The notes beneath the pieces are model-generated. The model had not been told where the DNA came from and did no database searches. It worked only from the letters and a program-made list of their open reading frames with translations. The position numbers and the translations under genes were made by a program. This document shows positions 10,229 to 18,696 of a stretch of DNA of 64,000 nt, piece after piece (the first letter of the stretch is position 1; each line of letters begins with the position of its first letter). The stretch lies in assembly GCF_000316665.1 (NCBI RefSeq), contig NC_019678.1, positions 1,674,001 to 1,738,000 on the forward strand, written 5' to 3'. Source of the DNA: Rivularia sp. PCC 7116. Its GTDB lineage: Bacteria; Cyanobacteriota; Cyanobacteriia; Cyanobacteriales; Nostocaceae.

Positions 10229-10401
10229 GGGAGCATCCCAATTTTGCAAAAAGCCCTCAGACTATAAGTCTGGGGCTAATATTACAAAGCCCACCTTCGT
10301 GGGCTTCAACGTTTTTTAGCCCACGAAGGTGGGCTTTGTTTATATAGCCGCACCCTTATAGGGTGTTGGATAAAATATTTGTTCAAAATTGGGATGCTCC
10401 C
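10229..10401. mobile_element. MITE-like element with 18-bp perfect terminal repeats and 8-bp direct repeats
   Basis: The ends GGGAGCATCCCAATTTTG (10229-10246) and its exact reverse complement (10384-10401) bound a 173-bp segment. TAGCTCAA occurs immediately outside both ends (10221-10228 and 10402-10409), as expected of an 8-bp target duplication. The interior contains a perfect 21-bp inverted repeat (10285-10305 with 10318-10338) and a smaller hairpin around CAGACT/AGTCTG. It has no transposase and should be non-autonomous. An 8-bp duplication fits several IS families, for example ISAs1, but no family can be assigned from the ends alone. Confidence 0.85.
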
Positions 10402-10703
10402 TAGCTCAAAATATTTTTTAAATCGTATTTTCATAGAATCACTTCAGCCACAAGACAGGGATTTTCAATCCCAGGGCAATAGCAATTGAGTCAAACAATA
10501 GTATTTTTATTTATTAAGCGAATAAAAATAAAGGAATAAATAATTCAAATTATCTGAAAAGATGCTTTCAGAAGTACTAAAGTGTACTTTTAAATCCTAC
10601 AAAGCTAACTGCACTCTTCCCGAAAGCGGCAATGGGATAATCAGCTTCTCTTCTTGTAGGGAGAAGCATGTGGTTTCTACTTGTAGTTTTTAACTATTAG
10701 TGC

Positions 10704-10799
10704 TTTTCATTTGAGTGCAATACAGTTTAAGAAACCTCACCCCCTTCCCCTCTCCTTCCGCCAGTAGAGGGGTGTATTCTATTCAACCGAAAACTGCTA
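10704..10799. repeat. Interspersed repeat, TTTTCATTTGAGTGC family, copy 1
   Basis: The left end (GCTTTTCATTTGAGTGCAAT) and right end (GAAAACTGCTATAT) recur at 38379-38540. The two ends of the element are imperfect inverted repeats of about 23 bp (roughly 17 matches). The 9-bp string TATTAGTGC occurs on both sides (10695-10703 and 10800-10808) and may be a target duplication. The core includes CGCCAGTAGAGGGGTGTATT, shared with copy 2. Confidence 0.75.
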
Positions 10800-11129
10800 T
10801 ATTAGTGCATTTGTAAATAGAGAATTAAGTTGTTTGAATGAAAAAAATTTAGTAAATCTGGTTTTAATAAGTTCAATAGCTAAAATAATATGTGTATAAA
10901 CTTAATGTATCAGCTCTTATATAATATTTTTAAATAATCAGCAGTGAAAGCGCTTTAGAGAGTATTTCTACTATGACAGTAAAAATTTTGTTATCCAACA
11001 GACTTAAATTCGATAAAGAATAAACCCAACTAGAGAAAGAAGAAAATATTCTCATAAAAGAAGATATTAGTAATTCAGTAAAACAAAGATTACACAAAAT
11101 GCAAGTTGCGAATCTAGGAGAAAATAGCA

Positions 11130-12704
11130 TTGAAATTAGTATCAGAACCTACGACAACCGAAAAGATTCGTAAGATGAAACAGCGGATTCGGTGGAAAGA
11201 TACCGCTATCGTTGAACGAAATATCGACCAAACAAGTTTATTTATAGATGATGGTAAAGCCTCGGATGTAGAATTTTCTTTTCTAGTAGTAGGTGATAGC
11301 GGTACGGGTTCCCACCGGGGACATAGCCCCATGAGGAGAGTAGCGGAACTAATGCTACCCCATTATGATGATTGTCGGTTTATGCTGCATACGGGTGATG
11401 TTGTTTATCAAGTAGGTTCTAGCGAATACTATTCCAAAAATTTTATTAAACCTTATCGAGAAGCTATTTTAGGTGGCGAAGATTACAAAAAAATTGCTTA
11501 TGATGAAATGGTTTTCAAACTGCCTATTTTGCCCGTTTTAGGAAACCATGATTATTATGACTTGCCAATAATATTTGGTTTGATATCGGCAACCACTTTA
11601 CCATTTCGTCGCCTTATCCCCTCAAAATTAGATATTGAAGTTGGTAGACACGGCTCTCATAAAGGTGATGCGTTTGCACGAGCGTTTTTAGATTATTTGA
11701 GCAAATTTAAGTTTCCAGGTGAGTTAGCGCGTCATTTAGACGAATACTATACAGCTAAAACAGATGCAGGAAGATGTCTTCGCTACGTACCGGGGGAATT
11801 TACCCGTCTTCCCAATCGTTACTATACCTTTCGTTACGGTGGGATAGATTTTTTTGCTTTAGATTCCAATACTATTAACGATCCGCTTCCTTTACCGGAA
11901 ACAAAAGAAGGTCAAGCTTATCGCTCATTATTGCAAAAAAGACGCGATGAATTGGAGCAAGAACAAGAAGAAATAAGAGATATTTCTAACAAATTAAATC
12001 CCGATGATGCTAAAGATGCAGAACAAATTGATGACTTACAGTCCAAGCTGTCACAAATCGAGGAGATGATTGTTGATATTAACAAGCAATTAGATAGCTC
12101 TAAAAAACCAGTTACCGATACCGAACAACTCGAATGGTTCAAGCAGCGTTTAATTGAATCTTGGAATTCATCAGAAGTGCGGGGACGAGTAGTTTATTTT
12201 CATCATCCTCCCTATGTCACTGAAGCCACAAAATGGGAACAAGCACAGACTCTTGCAGTTCGCAGCCGCATCCGACACGTTCTTAATGCAGTTGCTGGCC
12301 AGGTAAAATATTTAACTCAAGGTCGTCCTATCGTGGATTTAGTTTTGAACGGACATGCCCACTGTATGGAACACATAGAAACATTAGATACAGGTAACGC
12401 AGACTCCAACACCAACTGGATTGTTTGCGGAGGTAGTGGGCATAGTTTACGACGACAGCGCCCAGAAGGAGCCGATTTATGGGAAAGTAACTCAGCAAAG
12501 GGCAAAACAGAATCTAAGTCAGTAGCGCGATCGCATCTGTTTATAGGTCGTAATGGTTCTGGTTCTAATAAAAGAAGACCTTATTCAGGACTTAGGATTG
12601 ATGTTAAAGAAGGTTCTCCGCCAAAGTTCGTAGTTAAACCTTTAGTTGCAGAACGATATCAACGTCAATGGTATCAACCAAAAATAGAATCATTTACAAT
12701 TTAA
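11130..12704 (+). CDS. Calcineurin-like metallophosphoesterase
   Basis: This is a two-metal phosphoesterase of unknown substrate. The 524-residue product has all the metallophosphatase signatures in order: D-x-G in VVGDSGTGS (about residue 54), GDVVY, GNHD in VLGNHDYYD, HHPP, and GHAH near residue 410. Between GNHD and the last motifs lies a roughly 50-residue acidic coiled-coil segment (around residues 265-325, rich in E, Q, D and K) that is not part of the core fold. The start is TTG at 11130, chosen because AGGAG at 11116-11120 lies nine bases upstream; the next in-frame ATG at residue 14 lacks such a site. No signal peptide is visible. The neighbours give no clue to its role. A terminator-like hairpin follows at 12736-12768. 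Confidence 0.85.
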   Translation: MKLVSEPTTTEKIRKMKQRIRWKDTAIVERNIDQTSLFIDDGKASDVEFSFLVVGDSGTGSHRGHSPMRRVAELMLPHYDDCRFMLHTGDVVYQVGSSEYYSKNFIKPYREAILGGEDYKKIAYDEMVFKLPILPVLGNHDYYDLPIIFGLISATTLPFRRLIPSKLDIEVGRHGSHKGDAFARAFLDYLSKFKFPGELARHLDEYYTAKTDAGRCLRYVPGEFTRLPNRYYTFRYGGIDFFALDSNTINDPLPLPETKEGQAYRSLLQKRRDELEQEQEEIRDISNKLNPDDAKDAEQIDDLQSKLSQIEEMIVDINKQLDSSKKPVTDTEQLEWFKQRLIESWNSSEVRGRVVYFHHPPYVTEATKWEQAQTLAVRSRIRHVLNAVAGQVKYLTQGRPIVDLVLNGHAHCMEHIETLDTGNADSNTNWIVCGGSGHSLRRQRPEGADLWESNSAKGKTESKSVARSHLFIGRNGSGSNKRRPYSGLRIDVKEGSPPKFVVKPLVAERYQRQWYQPKIESFTI

Positions 12705-12735
12705 ACTGAATTATTTATCAATGATACATAAATAT

Positions 12736-12768
12736 AGAAACCCGATTTCTTTAAGATACCGGGTTTCT
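12736..12768. terminator. Terminator-like hairpin between convergent genes
   Basis: AGAAACCCG (12736-12744) pairs perfectly with CGGGTTTCT (12760-12768). It lies 32 bp after the phosphoesterase stop and before the end of the convergent gene. There is no clear T run. A related sequence forms the hairpin at 13580-13600, so this may be a repeat family that serves as a terminator. Confidence 0.5.
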
Positions 12769-12889
12769 GAGGTTTAATATTAACTATTTGTTTCAAATTT
12801 AAGCAGAGTAAATCAAAAGTGAAAAATCAAAAAGCTGGATGATTTTTTTGAATTTTGACTTTTGATTGCTTTCAAATCTTTAAAGCGAA

Positions 12890-13258
12890 TTAGATTACTC
12901 CTGGTCCTTTACCACGAGTATCAGCTTCCATTGTTAAATCGCCTTCTTTATCTTCATTAACTTCTTCAAGTTCTTGTGCACGTTGTGCAGCTTCTTTTTC
13001 TTGTTGTTGCTTGGCATCACCGGGTTCTTCGTAGTACATTTCCGGCTCAACTGCGTAATTATTTACCAACCCTTCTTTGTCTACAGTATAACCTTCAGTG
13101 GTATCTAAACTTTGATCTTCCTCTTTGGAGGGAGTCTGTTTATAATTACCTTTCTCTCTTTCTCTACGAGCGGCAGTCTCAGCAGGAACAATACCGCGAT
13201 CGTATTTTTCTCCTTCAACGCGCTTAGAAGAATCTATGCCTTGATTTTTATCTGCCAT
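12890..13258 (-). CDS. Small acidic, probably disordered cyanobacterial protein
   Basis: I do not recognise a domain. The product of 122 residues is highly charged, rich in E, K, D and Q, and has no hydrophobic core or membrane segment, so it is probably intrinsically disordered. It contains a short QQQEKEAAQRAQELEEVN stretch likely to be helical. The frame extends to a TTG at 13267, but GAGG lies about ten bases before the ATG at 13258, which I take as the start (MADKNQG). It is convergent with the phosphoesterase gene. The composition resembles stress or desiccation proteins, which is only a guess. Confidence 0.6.
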   Translation of the reverse strand: MADKNQGIDSSKRVEGEKYDRGIVPAETAARREREKGNYKQTPSKEEDQSLDTTEGYTVDKEGLVNNYAVEPEMYYEEPGDAKQQQEKEAAQRAQELEEVNEDKEGDLTMEADTRGKGPGVI

Positions 13259-13653
13259 TTTTCTCAATCCTCAATTAAAGAATTTATTAATCAAACGCTA
13301 TAAATAGATTAAGTTAACAGACAGCAATAAGCATACTATCCTCAGAAGTGGCTTAGCTCAAACAGCAATCCTTTTTTCTCTCTCGCTAGATATAATCATA
13401 AGCAAAAATTATTTTATCTAAAGGATGAATTACCTATAGTCAAGTTTGTTAAATAAAAGGTATCCGGCACTTAAAACCACTATTAGACAACCAACGCCCC
13501 GAAGTTAATCTACACTGCGTTTTGTCTCCCCTAAAAACAAATTGCGCTTGTTGGGGCTATTGATAACTTAAACAAAAAACCGGCTTCTTGAAGAAACCGG
13601 GTTTTCGGAATTACCACAATAATTAATAATTTTCTAAAGAAAATCTCACAAAC
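13259..13653. other. Intergenic region with one terminator
   Basis: The stretch next to 13259 is the likely promoter of the small acidic protein. The other end carries the leftward terminator at 13574-13600. Nothing else is evident. Confidence 0.6.
13574..13600 (-). terminator. Intrinsic terminator of the CAAD gene
   Basis: On the minus strand CCGG-T-TTCTT pairs with AGAA-G-CCGG (13580-13600), with one G-U pair, and is followed by TTTTTT (complement of 13574-13579). It lies about 50 bp after the stop of the CAAD protein gene. Confidence 0.75.
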
Positions 13654-14109
13654 TTAGTTCAAAGACTCGGTTGTACTGTTACCTGCAATTTGCTTCTTAA
13701 ATGACTCGATTTCAGTGGCTAATTCTTTTCTAGTTGGTGCTTTAAGTAGGTAGCGGAATGTAAACCAACCAGTATATCCAATTCCAATCAACTCAAACAC
13801 GGGGGATACCAAAGGAATATCGTTTATCGCAGCAAGCATTGCTAGCACTACTTTTAAAGCAACAAAGGATGCCAAAAATACTGCAAGTCCGATAATCGGT
13901 GTCTTGTACGCACTGTAAAGCTTATTTAAATCTTGGGGAATCTCTGCTAAGAATTGAGAAATTTTTGCGCCAATCATATTCAATTGGTTTTCAGAAGTCT
14001 CAGCAGGTGGCAACTTGGCTAAAGTTTGCGGGTTAGTACCATCCAAGGCTGGCATTTCGTTTTGTAAAGCTGTATTAACTTGTTGCGGCTCTTTATATTC
14101 AGTCTCCAT
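13654..14109 (-). CDS. CAAD-domain thylakoid membrane protein (CURT1-like)
   Basis: The 151-residue product has a roughly 60-residue polar N-terminus, an amphipathic stretch, and two hydrophobic segments (about residues 73-95 and 100-122: TPIIGLAVFLASFVALKVVL and SPVFELIGIGYTGWFTFRYLL), ending with a charged helix (RKELATEIESFKKQ). This is the CAAD domain, found appended to some cyanobacterial aminoacyl-tRNA synthetases and related to plant CURT1 proteins that shape thylakoid grana. It occurs here as a stand-alone protein and probably bends or organises thylakoid membranes. It stands alone with its own terminator at 13574-13600. Confidence 0.88.
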   Translation of the reverse strand: METEYKEPQQVNTALQNEMPALDGTNPQTLAKLPPAETSENQLNMIGAKISQFLAEIPQDLNKLYSAYKTPIIGLAVFLASFVALKVVLAMLAAINDIPLVSPVFELIGIGYTGWFTFRYLLKAPTRKELATEIESFKKQIAGNSTTESLN

Positions 14110-14652
14110 TTGTTTCTCCTTACTTTGGTAAATTTGACAAGATTTCTGCTATTTCATTAACAGTTTAAGATTTTTAGTGCTGTGATATCAGCTTCTTTAT
14201 AAGAGATATCTAACTTTATTGGCTGAGGTTAGGTAAATACTATATTTCAGATTTTTATTTCCCTGCGAGCTACTGCAAGGGCTACACCCACCCATCACCA
14301 TATTTACTGTAATCTTCGAGAAAAAACACTTATTTGTTAATTTATTGTTACTTTCATGCTTAGGCTGGGCAAAAGTCTTTTTTATAGGGTATGAGTTATC
14401 AGATGCTGACAAACAATGCATTTACTTTGTTGGCAAAAAATGTTTTATTAGTACCTGCTTACTTTATTTCCACATTTAATAACGAATTATTCATCAATCT
14501 GTTGGAACATTATTCATCTCTATCAAGAGATATAAGCGGTAATTGCTAGTCTGTTTCAAAAAATTTTCTTTGAGAGGGGAGAGGGGAGAGAAGGGAAAAG
14601 CTTTTTGGTTTCTACGACACACATCAATAAAACAAGCACTGCGATACTTTTC
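14110..14652. other. Intergenic region, no gene seen
   Basis: This 540-bp stretch between two leftward genes is AT-rich with a G-rich patch (GAGAGGGGAGAGGGGAG near 14573). It presumably contains the promoter of the CAAD gene. No small gene or strong hairpin was found. Confidence 0.5.
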
Positions 14653-15219
14653 TTAAGGCATTACCGCACCATTGAGATTGGCACCATCTAACAAAGCGCC
14701 GTTGATGTCAGCAAGCTGCAGGTTTGCATTAGTCAGATTTGCACCTCTTAAGTCAGCGTTGCTCAAATTAGTTTTTTTTAAATTGGCACCACTGAGATTG
14801 GCACCACTGAGATTGGCACTGCTTAAATCCACACCACTCAAATCGGCGTTTTTTAAATTAGCACCGCCTAAATTAACATTACTGAGATTCATTTTTCGTA
14901 AGTTTTTTCCTTGCCAGTTGACTCCGCCAAGGTTCTTACCAGGTTTTATTTTGCCTTGAGATGGTGCCGTAATTTCTACCTTACTTTGTTCAGGGGCAAA
15001 CTTCTCTATCGTTGAGGGAGCAGTTGTTTCCACCGGAACTTGTGAAATATCTGGCTGTAAAATTGGGATATCTGATGAGTTTGATGAGTCTGATGAGGAA
15101 AACGGTTTATCAACGCTTTTTAATGCTAAATAAATACCCACACCAGTTAAAAGAGCCGCTCCGGTGAGTATTGCAGTAAGAATAACAAGCAAGCCTTGGC
15201 GATTTTTTTGCGGGTGCAT
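14653..15219 (-). CDS. Membrane-anchored pentapeptide-repeat protein
   Basis: The 188-residue product starts with a short basic tail and one hydrophobic helix (about residues 9-33), followed by a Ser/Pro/Thr-rich linker (35-90) and about 17 tandem A(D/N)LXX-type pentapeptides (roughly 100-186, for example ANLSGANLSGANL and ADLSGVDLSSANL). Pentapeptide repeats fold into a right-handed quadrilateral beta helix. The anchor suggests that the helix lies outside the cytoplasm or in the thylakoid lumen. The function is unknown. The next gene to the right at 15770, on the other strand, also encodes a pentapeptide protein. Confidence 0.88.
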   Translation of the reverse strand: MHPQKNRQGLLVILTAILTGAALLTGVGIYLALKSVDKPFSSSDSSNSSDIPILQPDISQVPVETTAPSTIEKFAPEQSKVEITAPSQGKIKPGKNLGGVNWQGKNLRKMNLSNVNLGGANLKNADLSGVDLSSANLSGANLSGANLKKTNLSNADLRGANLTNANLQLADINGALLDGANLNGAVMP

Positions 15220-15462
15220 TGGTAACGAACTTAGTTTACAAAACCGTTTTACCGGGGTTATCTCAAGTCGAAAATCCTATTTACGTCTAATTCTTATTAA
15301 ACTCAGAAGATGAACATCACCTTAAATTGAGACTAAAATCACCTCGATATATGTTTCATCATCACTTCATATTGATTCGGTTCTCACTTAAGTTAGAAAA
15401 AGTATGAGTTATAACTGAAGCAAAAATACGGATACGTTTATAGTTTGCTCAGGGGGATTATT

Positions 15463-15609
15463 ATGTGGGAGAAGCTTCTACTAGCGATAAGTTTAACATT
15501 GACTCTCCAATTATGTACGCAAACGGGTTTATTTTCTTTTAGTCAAACTGCTCAAGTCAGTATACCAAATGACAATATGTGGTTTGTGGCGCAGAGGCAC
15601 CAAAACTAA
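15463..15609 (+). CDS. Possible small secreted peptide (48 aa)
   Basis: An ATG at 15463, preceded by AGGGGG six bases upstream (15451-15456), opens a 48-codon frame to TAA at 15607. The product begins MWEKLLLAISLTLTLQL, a plausible signal sequence, followed by a short polar tail. No homologue is recognised. It lies about 160 bp before the pentapeptide-TPR gene and on the same strand. The ribosome-binding site and signal-like start support it, but a chance frame is quite possible. Confidence 0.35.
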   Translation: MWEKLLLAISLTLTLQLCTQTGLFSFSQTAQVSIPNDNMWFVAQRHQN

Positions 15610-15769
15610 ACCTACGCTTGTTATGGTTGTTGAATCCTGAAATATTCGGTACTAAAGCTAGGTATATTAGTAGGTAGAGTTTTTACTTATTAAAACAACT
15701 GTAATAGTATTATATTTTATAGGTTAAGCTGGGTAGTCAAGAAAACATATTACTATTTATTGACTACCT

Positions 15770-16543
15770 ATGAAAAACCAATTCGCTATAGCTACAATCG
15801 TATTTCTTTCAAGTTTTAGTTTCACCACCGCAGCACAAGCAGCAAATTCCCAACACGTTAGGCAATTGCTAGCAACCAAGCAATGTCCAAACTGCGATTT
15901 GAGTAATGCGGGCTTGGTAATGTCGGATTTATCTGGAGCGGATTTACGTGGAGCGAATTTAAGTGGTGCAAATCTCAGCCGCGCAAACTTAAGTGGTGCC
16001 GATTTGCGCGATGCGAATTTAAGCGGTGCTGGGTTATTTGGTGCGAATTTAAGCAATGCAAAACTCAGTCGCGTTAATTTGTTGGGTGCCGATTTAAGAA
16101 ATACTTACCTTGTAAATGCAAAGTTAACAGATATAGAAGTAGAAAGTGCTAATTTACAAGGAGCAACTGGTATATCATCTCAAATTGCCAAGCCAGAACA
16201 ATTTTATGCTTGGGGTGTAGCTTCCGCAGAAAAAGGTAATTTACAGCAAGCAACACAATACTTTAATCAAGCAATTAATGCTAAACCAGATTATGCAGGG
16301 GCTTACTTAGCTCGGGGTATTGCTCGCTATCATATGTTGGATAGCAAAGGTGCTTTTCAAGATGCTCAATTTGCGAAAAAACTTTTCAAATCACAGAAAG
16401 ATATTACCGGATTGCAAACAGCACAAGCATTTATGCTAGAAATACAAACACCCCAAGAGGGAAAAGTACGTCCATCGAAACCTGATTTCGTGGACTTTGT
16501 CGGAAGTCTCAGTTCTGTTTTGCTTCAGTTTTTACCGTTTTAA
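15770..16543 (+). CDS. Secreted pentapeptide-repeat and TPR protein
   Basis: The 257-residue product begins with a signal peptide (MKNQFAIATIVFLSS, cleavage likely after AAQAA near residue 25). A short segment with CPNCD (residues about 39-43) leads into about 15 pentapeptides (residues 42-135) of ADLRGANLSGANL type. Two TPR-like helical hairpins follow (about 145-215: AEKGNLQQATQYFNQAINAK and AYLARGIARYHMLDSKGAF). It is probably periplasmic or lumenal and acts as a binding scaffold. The CPNC pair just after the signal peptide could bind a metal or form a disulphide. It is divergent from the membrane-anchored pentapeptide gene at 14653. Confidence 0.88.
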   Translation: MKNQFAIATIVFLSSFSFTTAAQAANSQHVRQLLATKQCPNCDLSNAGLVMSDLSGADLRGANLSGANLSRANLSGADLRDANLSGAGLFGANLSNAKLSRVNLLGADLRNTYLVNAKLTDIEVESANLQGATGISSQIAKPEQFYAWGVASAEKGNLQQATQYFNQAINAKPDYAGAYLARGIARYHMLDSKGAFQDAQFAKKLFKSQKDITGLQTAQAFMLEIQTPQEGKVRPSKPDFVDFVGSLSSVLLQFLPF

Positions 16544-16660
16544 TTTAACTTGGGCATGGGGGATTGGGTGTGGGAGAATCAGAGGGGGTAGAGGGCGTAG
16601 AGTGGGGAGAGGGCGTAGAAAAATTAATTCATAACCTTTAACTTTTGACCTAGCTGATTT

Positions 16661-17281
16661 ATGATTTCTGATGAACTTTGGAAAGAGAATCTTGATTTAG
16701 CACAAAGTTGTTTGGAGCATCCTTTTGTATGTGGAATTGCGGATGGAAGTTTGGAGAGGCAGAAGTTTGCTTATTATGTAGGGCAAGATGCTTTTTTCTT
16801 GAAATCTTTTGCTCGTGCTTACAGTATTGCTGCTGCTAAAGCTCCTGATTTTTCTGTATTTACCACGTTTCATAATTTAGCTGGTGGAGTATTGGAAGAA
16901 TTACAGTTACACCAAGGTTACGCTCGCGAGTGGAATGTAGATTTAAAAGTACAACAACTGGGAAATGCAACTCGTCGCTATACAGATTTTTTATTAGCAA
17001 CTGCTTGGAGTGATGATATTGGTTCAATTGCTGCTGCGATGTCTCCCTGTATGGCTTTATATGCTTTTTTGGGAACGGAATTAGCAAAAAACGGTATTCC
17101 AAATCATCAGTATGCAGATTGGATTCGTACTTACAGCAGTTCGGATTTTCAACCTTTAACGGAACAATTAGCAAGTCTTCTCGATACTCATGGAAGTAAC
17201 ACCGCAGCAGTCGCCTCTGCTTATAGGTATGCTATGTCATGCGAATTAGAATTTTTCCAAGCTAGCTGGGAAGTCAGTTAA
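16661..17281 (+). CDS. TenA/THI-4 family protein (aminopyrimidine aminohydrolase-like)
   Basis: TenA-family enzymes hydrolyse thiamin or salvage aminopyrimidines into thiamin synthesis. The 206-residue product has the family fold and likely catalytic residues: D43 in YYVGQDAFFL, the cysteine nucleophile C130 in MSPCMALYAF, and a C-terminal acidic pair (E195/E197) in CELEFF. The length is typical. No thi gene or TPP riboswitch is seen nearby, so its substrate may differ from thiamin breakdown products. The downstream gene at 17372 is convergent, with TTACCAA-type repeats between them. Confidence 0.88.
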   Translation: MISDELWKENLDLAQSCLEHPFVCGIADGSLERQKFAYYVGQDAFFLKSFARAYSIAAAKAPDFSVFTTFHNLAGGVLEELQLHQGYAREWNVDLKVQQLGNATRRYTDFLLATAWSDDIGSIAAAMSPCMALYAFLGTELAKNGIPNHQYADWIRTYSSSDFQPLTEQLASLLDTHGSNTAAVASAYRYAMSCELEFFQASWEVS

Positions 17282-17371
17282 CAGTGAGCAGTGAGCAGTT
17301 AACAGTTACCAATTACCAATTACCAATTTTCTTCCCCCTTTCCCCCCTCTTCCCCCTTTCCCTTTCACAAT

Positions 17372-18343
17372 TCAACCCTGCCAATCTTCCAACTGGGTAA
17401 ATAAAAAGTAGCGCACATGATCGACAAAATTCGGACCAAATTGTCTTGTTCCGTGCCCCATTCCAGGAACTACATAAAAATCACCGTCGGGAAATTTATT
17501 GGCGCAAGCACGGGTATGTTTTACGCTAACAAGGGGGTCGTTTTTTCCAATTAAGAAGCGAACTCGACGCGGTGATTTGACTGACTCAACGTAATTCATG
17601 GGATTGCATTCAAAAGCATATTCTTCTTCGTTTTTTAATTTTTTGGTTAATTGCAAAATTTTTAGCATAGGCTGTAAATCTGGTTGCAATCTTTTTAAAA
17701 TTGATTCCGCAATTATACTTAAGGGTGAAGCCGCGATATCTGGCAGGAAAGAATATCCCCAACTTTTAGCAAAAGACTTTAGATCTCCATGTCCAATAGT
17801 TCCTAAAAGTCTTTCCCCTATGCCATTTGCATTAAAAGCATAGGTAGAAAACAATACTCCCATACTCACACCAAATAATGCGACTCTGGAATCCCAAAGT
17901 CCGTATTTATGACTGCAAAATTCTCTAACTTGAGCAATGTTGTTAGCGGTGGTACGAAACATTGATAACAACATTGCTGTATCGAAAGGAATTCCTCTAT
18001 CAAGCAAAGGTTTTATTTCTTTGTCCACCATACTCGTAAAAGTACGTACTAAACTGCGTTCGCCAGCTAATGGTGTATCGAATAAAGCTACAGCTATACC
18101 CATTTGGGTGAGCGTTGGCACAATAAAAGCATTCCAACCATAAGGCGCACACATTCCCTGTAAGCCAATTACCAAAGGTGTATGCTCTCTAGGACGATGG
18201 CTGGGTAAAAATACTGCTACCGGAAATCCACTTAATCGGTCATCTATATCCGCTACTCCGGTATAAGGGTAATGCTCGTAAAACCAATAGCGATCGCCAG
18301 TTACACCTTCAAAAGTAATCGAATCCGGTTCGTGAATTACCAT
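17372..18343 (-). CDS. Alpha/beta hydrolase
   Basis: This 323-residue cytoplasmic protein with no signal peptide carries the nucleophile elbow GVSMG (near residue 160), an oxyanion-side LQGMCAPYG loop, the acid-loop region LIGKNDPLV, and the catalytic histidine in GMGHGTRQF near the C-terminus. These make a complete Ser-Asp-His hydrolase. The ASFSMG-type DUF of cyanobacteria and plants that resembles it has no known substrate. It is the only gene between the convergent TenA-like gene and divergent ilvD. The reaction could be esterase, lipase or thioesterase and cannot be settled from sequence. Confidence 0.75.
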   Translation of the reverse strand: MVIHEPDSITFEGVTGDRYWFYEHYPYTGVADIDDRLSGFPVAVFLPSHRPREHTPLVIGLQGMCAPYGWNAFIVPTLTQMGIAVALFDTPLAGERSLVRTFTSMVDKEIKPLLDRGIPFDTAMLLSMFRTTANNIAQVREFCSHKYGLWDSRVALFGVSMGVLFSTYAFNANGIGERLLGTIGHGDLKSFAKSWGYSFLPDIAASPLSIIAESILKRLQPDLQPMLKILQLTKKLKNEEEYAFECNPMNYVESVKSPRRVRFLIGKNDPLVSVKHTRACANKFPDGDFYVVPGMGHGTRQFGPNFVDHVRYFLFTQLEDWQG

Positions 18344-18696
18344 TAAAATATCAATGTAAAATTTATGATACGTATTATTCCGTAGTTAGTTAAAAAAATC
18401 AAATTGAATCAGAAAAGCTTTTACTCTTATCGTTTGAGTTTTAGAATATGGTGCGTGACGGTATTTTGCAGATTGTTTGATTATTAAGATAGTTTATCGT
18501 GACCGTCACAGCACCCTACAATTACCAATTACTATTTTCCTATGCCCCATGCCCTATGCCCTATGCCCAATCCCCAAATAATAATTTTTTTTGCCTAACT
18601 ACTGCCGGTAAATAGTTTCTGATATTTTGGGATAATCTACAAAATCTGCTAAACAGCGCTTCGATGATAAACAACGGCGCGGAGGGGAATCACTAA
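18344..18696. other. Divergent promoter region between hydrolase and ilvD, with palindromic repeat
   Basis: It contains the inverted-repeat element at 18452-18516, a CCCCATGCCCTATGCCCTATGCCC tract split into TGCCCTA repeats around 18541-18570, and the ilvD ribosome-binding site GGAGGGG (18681-18687). No gene was seen. Confidence 0.6.
18452..18516. repeat. Palindromic element, GGTGCGT-ACGG family, copy 1
   Basis: GGTGCGTGACGGT (18452-18464) and ACCGTCACAGCACC (18503-18516) pair with a single bulge, enclosing an AT-rich centre (65 bp total). The ends are close to those at 20411-20472 and 55350-55413. Confidence 0.7.

Larger units (their letters stand above)
9763..11129. other. Long intergenic region carrying two small mobile-type repeats
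   Basis: The 1.37-kb gap holds no supported gene. Positions 10229-10401 are a short inverted-repeat element with a target duplication, and 10704-10799 is a copy of the repeat also found at 38379-38540. The stretch beside 9763 is AT-rich and likely contains the hemC promoter. The stretch just before 11130 contains the Shine-Dalgarno AGGAG of the phosphoesterase gene. Rightward frames at 10126-10347 and leftward frames near 10930 and 11114 have no recognisable content. Confidence 0.7.

Noticed and set aside
10126-10347. 73-codon plus-strand frame
   Set aside because: Half of it lies in the MITE-like element at 10229-10401.
16560-16660. TPP riboswitch before the TenA-like gene
   Set aside because: No CTGAGA-type core was found; the stretch is a G-rich low-complexity repeat.
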